From: Pedobacter sp. PLR
GTDB lineage: Bacteria > Bacteroidota > Bacteroidia > Sphingobacteriales > Sphingobacteriaceae
Length of the DNA stretch: 64,000 nucleotides
Assembly: GCF_026239675.1 (NCBI RefSeq)
Contig: NZ_JAPIVQ010000006.1
Coordinates: 434,001-498,000, forward strand
Reading direction: 5' to 3'
This document shows positions 63,647 through 64,000 of the stretch, one piece after another (the first letter of the stretch is position 1; each line of letters opens with the position of its first letter). The position numbers and the translations under genes were made by a program. The notes beneath the pieces are model-generated. The model made no database searches. It was not told the origin of the DNA and saw only the letters and a program-made list of their open reading frames with translations.

Positions 63647-64000
63647 TTATTTTAAATTTAGTTGTTTTGCTTCCCGCAATCGCCCGATAGGGTATCGCAG
63701 ATGAGTTTTCTCGTAATAAACGGAATTTTTATAGATAAAGTCGAGTTGTGCCTCCGCATTTTTTAATAAATCGGGTTTTGCCAGTTTTTCCTGTTCCAGC
63801 TTCGCTTTTAATGCAGGATCTTTTTTCAATAAATCTGCTGCGGTATCTTCAAAAACATAGGCAGAAAAATGTTCCTTCATCCCAAGTATGGAATCAAAGA
63901 AATTCCAGTTGAAAAATGAATCCATGGCTTGCGGCTCCAGGGTTTCCACAATATAGCGGTTCACCGGCTGGTTCACATAGACTACATAATCGCCCTTATA
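63647..64000 (-). CDS. C-terminal end of a probable large M14-type peptidase (5' end outside window)
   Basis: The reading frame is open from 64000 to a stop at 63647 and covers 117 residues. The text YKGDYVVYVNQPVNRYIVE, TLEPQAMDSFFNWNFFDSIL, SAYVFEDTAADLLKKDPALK resembles the C-terminal part of large Bacteroidota M14 (zinc carboxypeptidase-like) enzymes, from memory rather than search. No catalytic residue is in view. GTG at 63976 is probably internal, not a start. It is followed after 2 nt by the rhomboid gene. Confidence 0.6.
   Translation of the reverse strand, partial: YKGDYVVYVNQPVNRYIVETLEPQAMDSFFNWNFFDSILGMKEHFSAYVFEDTAADLLKKDPALKAKLEQEKLAKPDLLKNAEAQLDFIYKNSVYYEKTHLRYPIGRLREAKQLNLK

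Noticed and set aside
1..64000. CRISPR arrays, insertion sequences, prophage genes, toxin-antitoxin pairs
   Set aside because: No regularly spaced repeats, transposase, integrase or phage structural genes were found on either strand.

Overview
The window is a chromosomal segment of a member of the Bacteroidota, most likely family Sphingobacteriaceae and close to Pedobacter. The evidence is three SusC/SusD pairs, a GldH gliding-type lipoprotein, RicT next to HolB, DUF6266 and DUF4407 proteins, DUF4374 iron-uptake lipoproteins, and promoters of the Bacteroidota type (TTTG, about 19 nt, then TAnnTTTG). No phage, insertion sequence, CRISPR array or rRNA operon was seen. The segment reads as core chromosome with inserted nutrient-uptake loci.

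Layout. 1-8.3 kb is housekeeping: two glucosaminidases, an O-methyltransferase and RuvX on the minus strand; HolB-RicT-GldH on the plus strand; a DUF6266 protein; MurF. 8.4-21 kb holds an M14 peptidase and two SusC/SusD pairs, both of whose SusC genes carry the same 5' leader and signal-peptide sequence. 21-25.2 kb has a secreted protein of unknown function, an LD-carboxypeptidase, MetG (apparently started at TTG) and tRNA-Arg(CCT). 25.2-37.6 kb is entirely minus strand: a hybrid histidine kinase, then an iron/siderophore-type locus made of an ECF sigma factor, a short anti-sigma factor, a DUF4374 lipoprotein, a TonB-dependent receptor, a second DUF4374 lipoprotein, a PepSY membrane protein, another outer-membrane barrel receptor and a small winged-helix protein. 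It resembles the XusABC xenosiderophore system of Bacteroides, with its own sigma factor. A shared motif, GCATAGGGGAAAA followed 10 nt later by TGnTAAT, precedes both the anti-sigma gene and the receptor gene and is probably the promoter read by this sigma factor.

37.9-48.4 kb carries a gluconate kinase and a seven-gene efflux operon (adaptor, TolC, ABC ATPase, two FtsX/MacB permeases, sigma-54 response regulator, histidine kinase). Two tandem near-palindromes and a near-consensus -24/-12 element precede it, so it probably activates itself through its own regulator. 48.4-53.3 kb is a third SusC/SusD pair whose upstream region is bracketed by a perfect 19-bp inverted repeat containing CAAACGTTTG; this is either a pair of LacI-type operators or an invertible promoter segment. 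53.4-64 kb holds a thiamine pyrophosphokinase-like gene with an apparently leaderless promoter, a GNAT acetyltransferase, a tricorn-type S41 protease with an M28 peptidase, a DUF4407 membrane protein, a rhodanese, a small membrane protein, a dipeptide epimerase, an unknown conserved protein, a rhomboid protease and the C-terminal end of a probable M14-type peptidase.

The parts most worth following up are the sigma-factor-controlled DUF4374/TonB/PepSY locus with its twin promoter motif, the self-regulated efflux operon, and the 19-bp inverted repeat upstream of the third SusC. Family assignments rest on reading the protein sequences; no database search was run.
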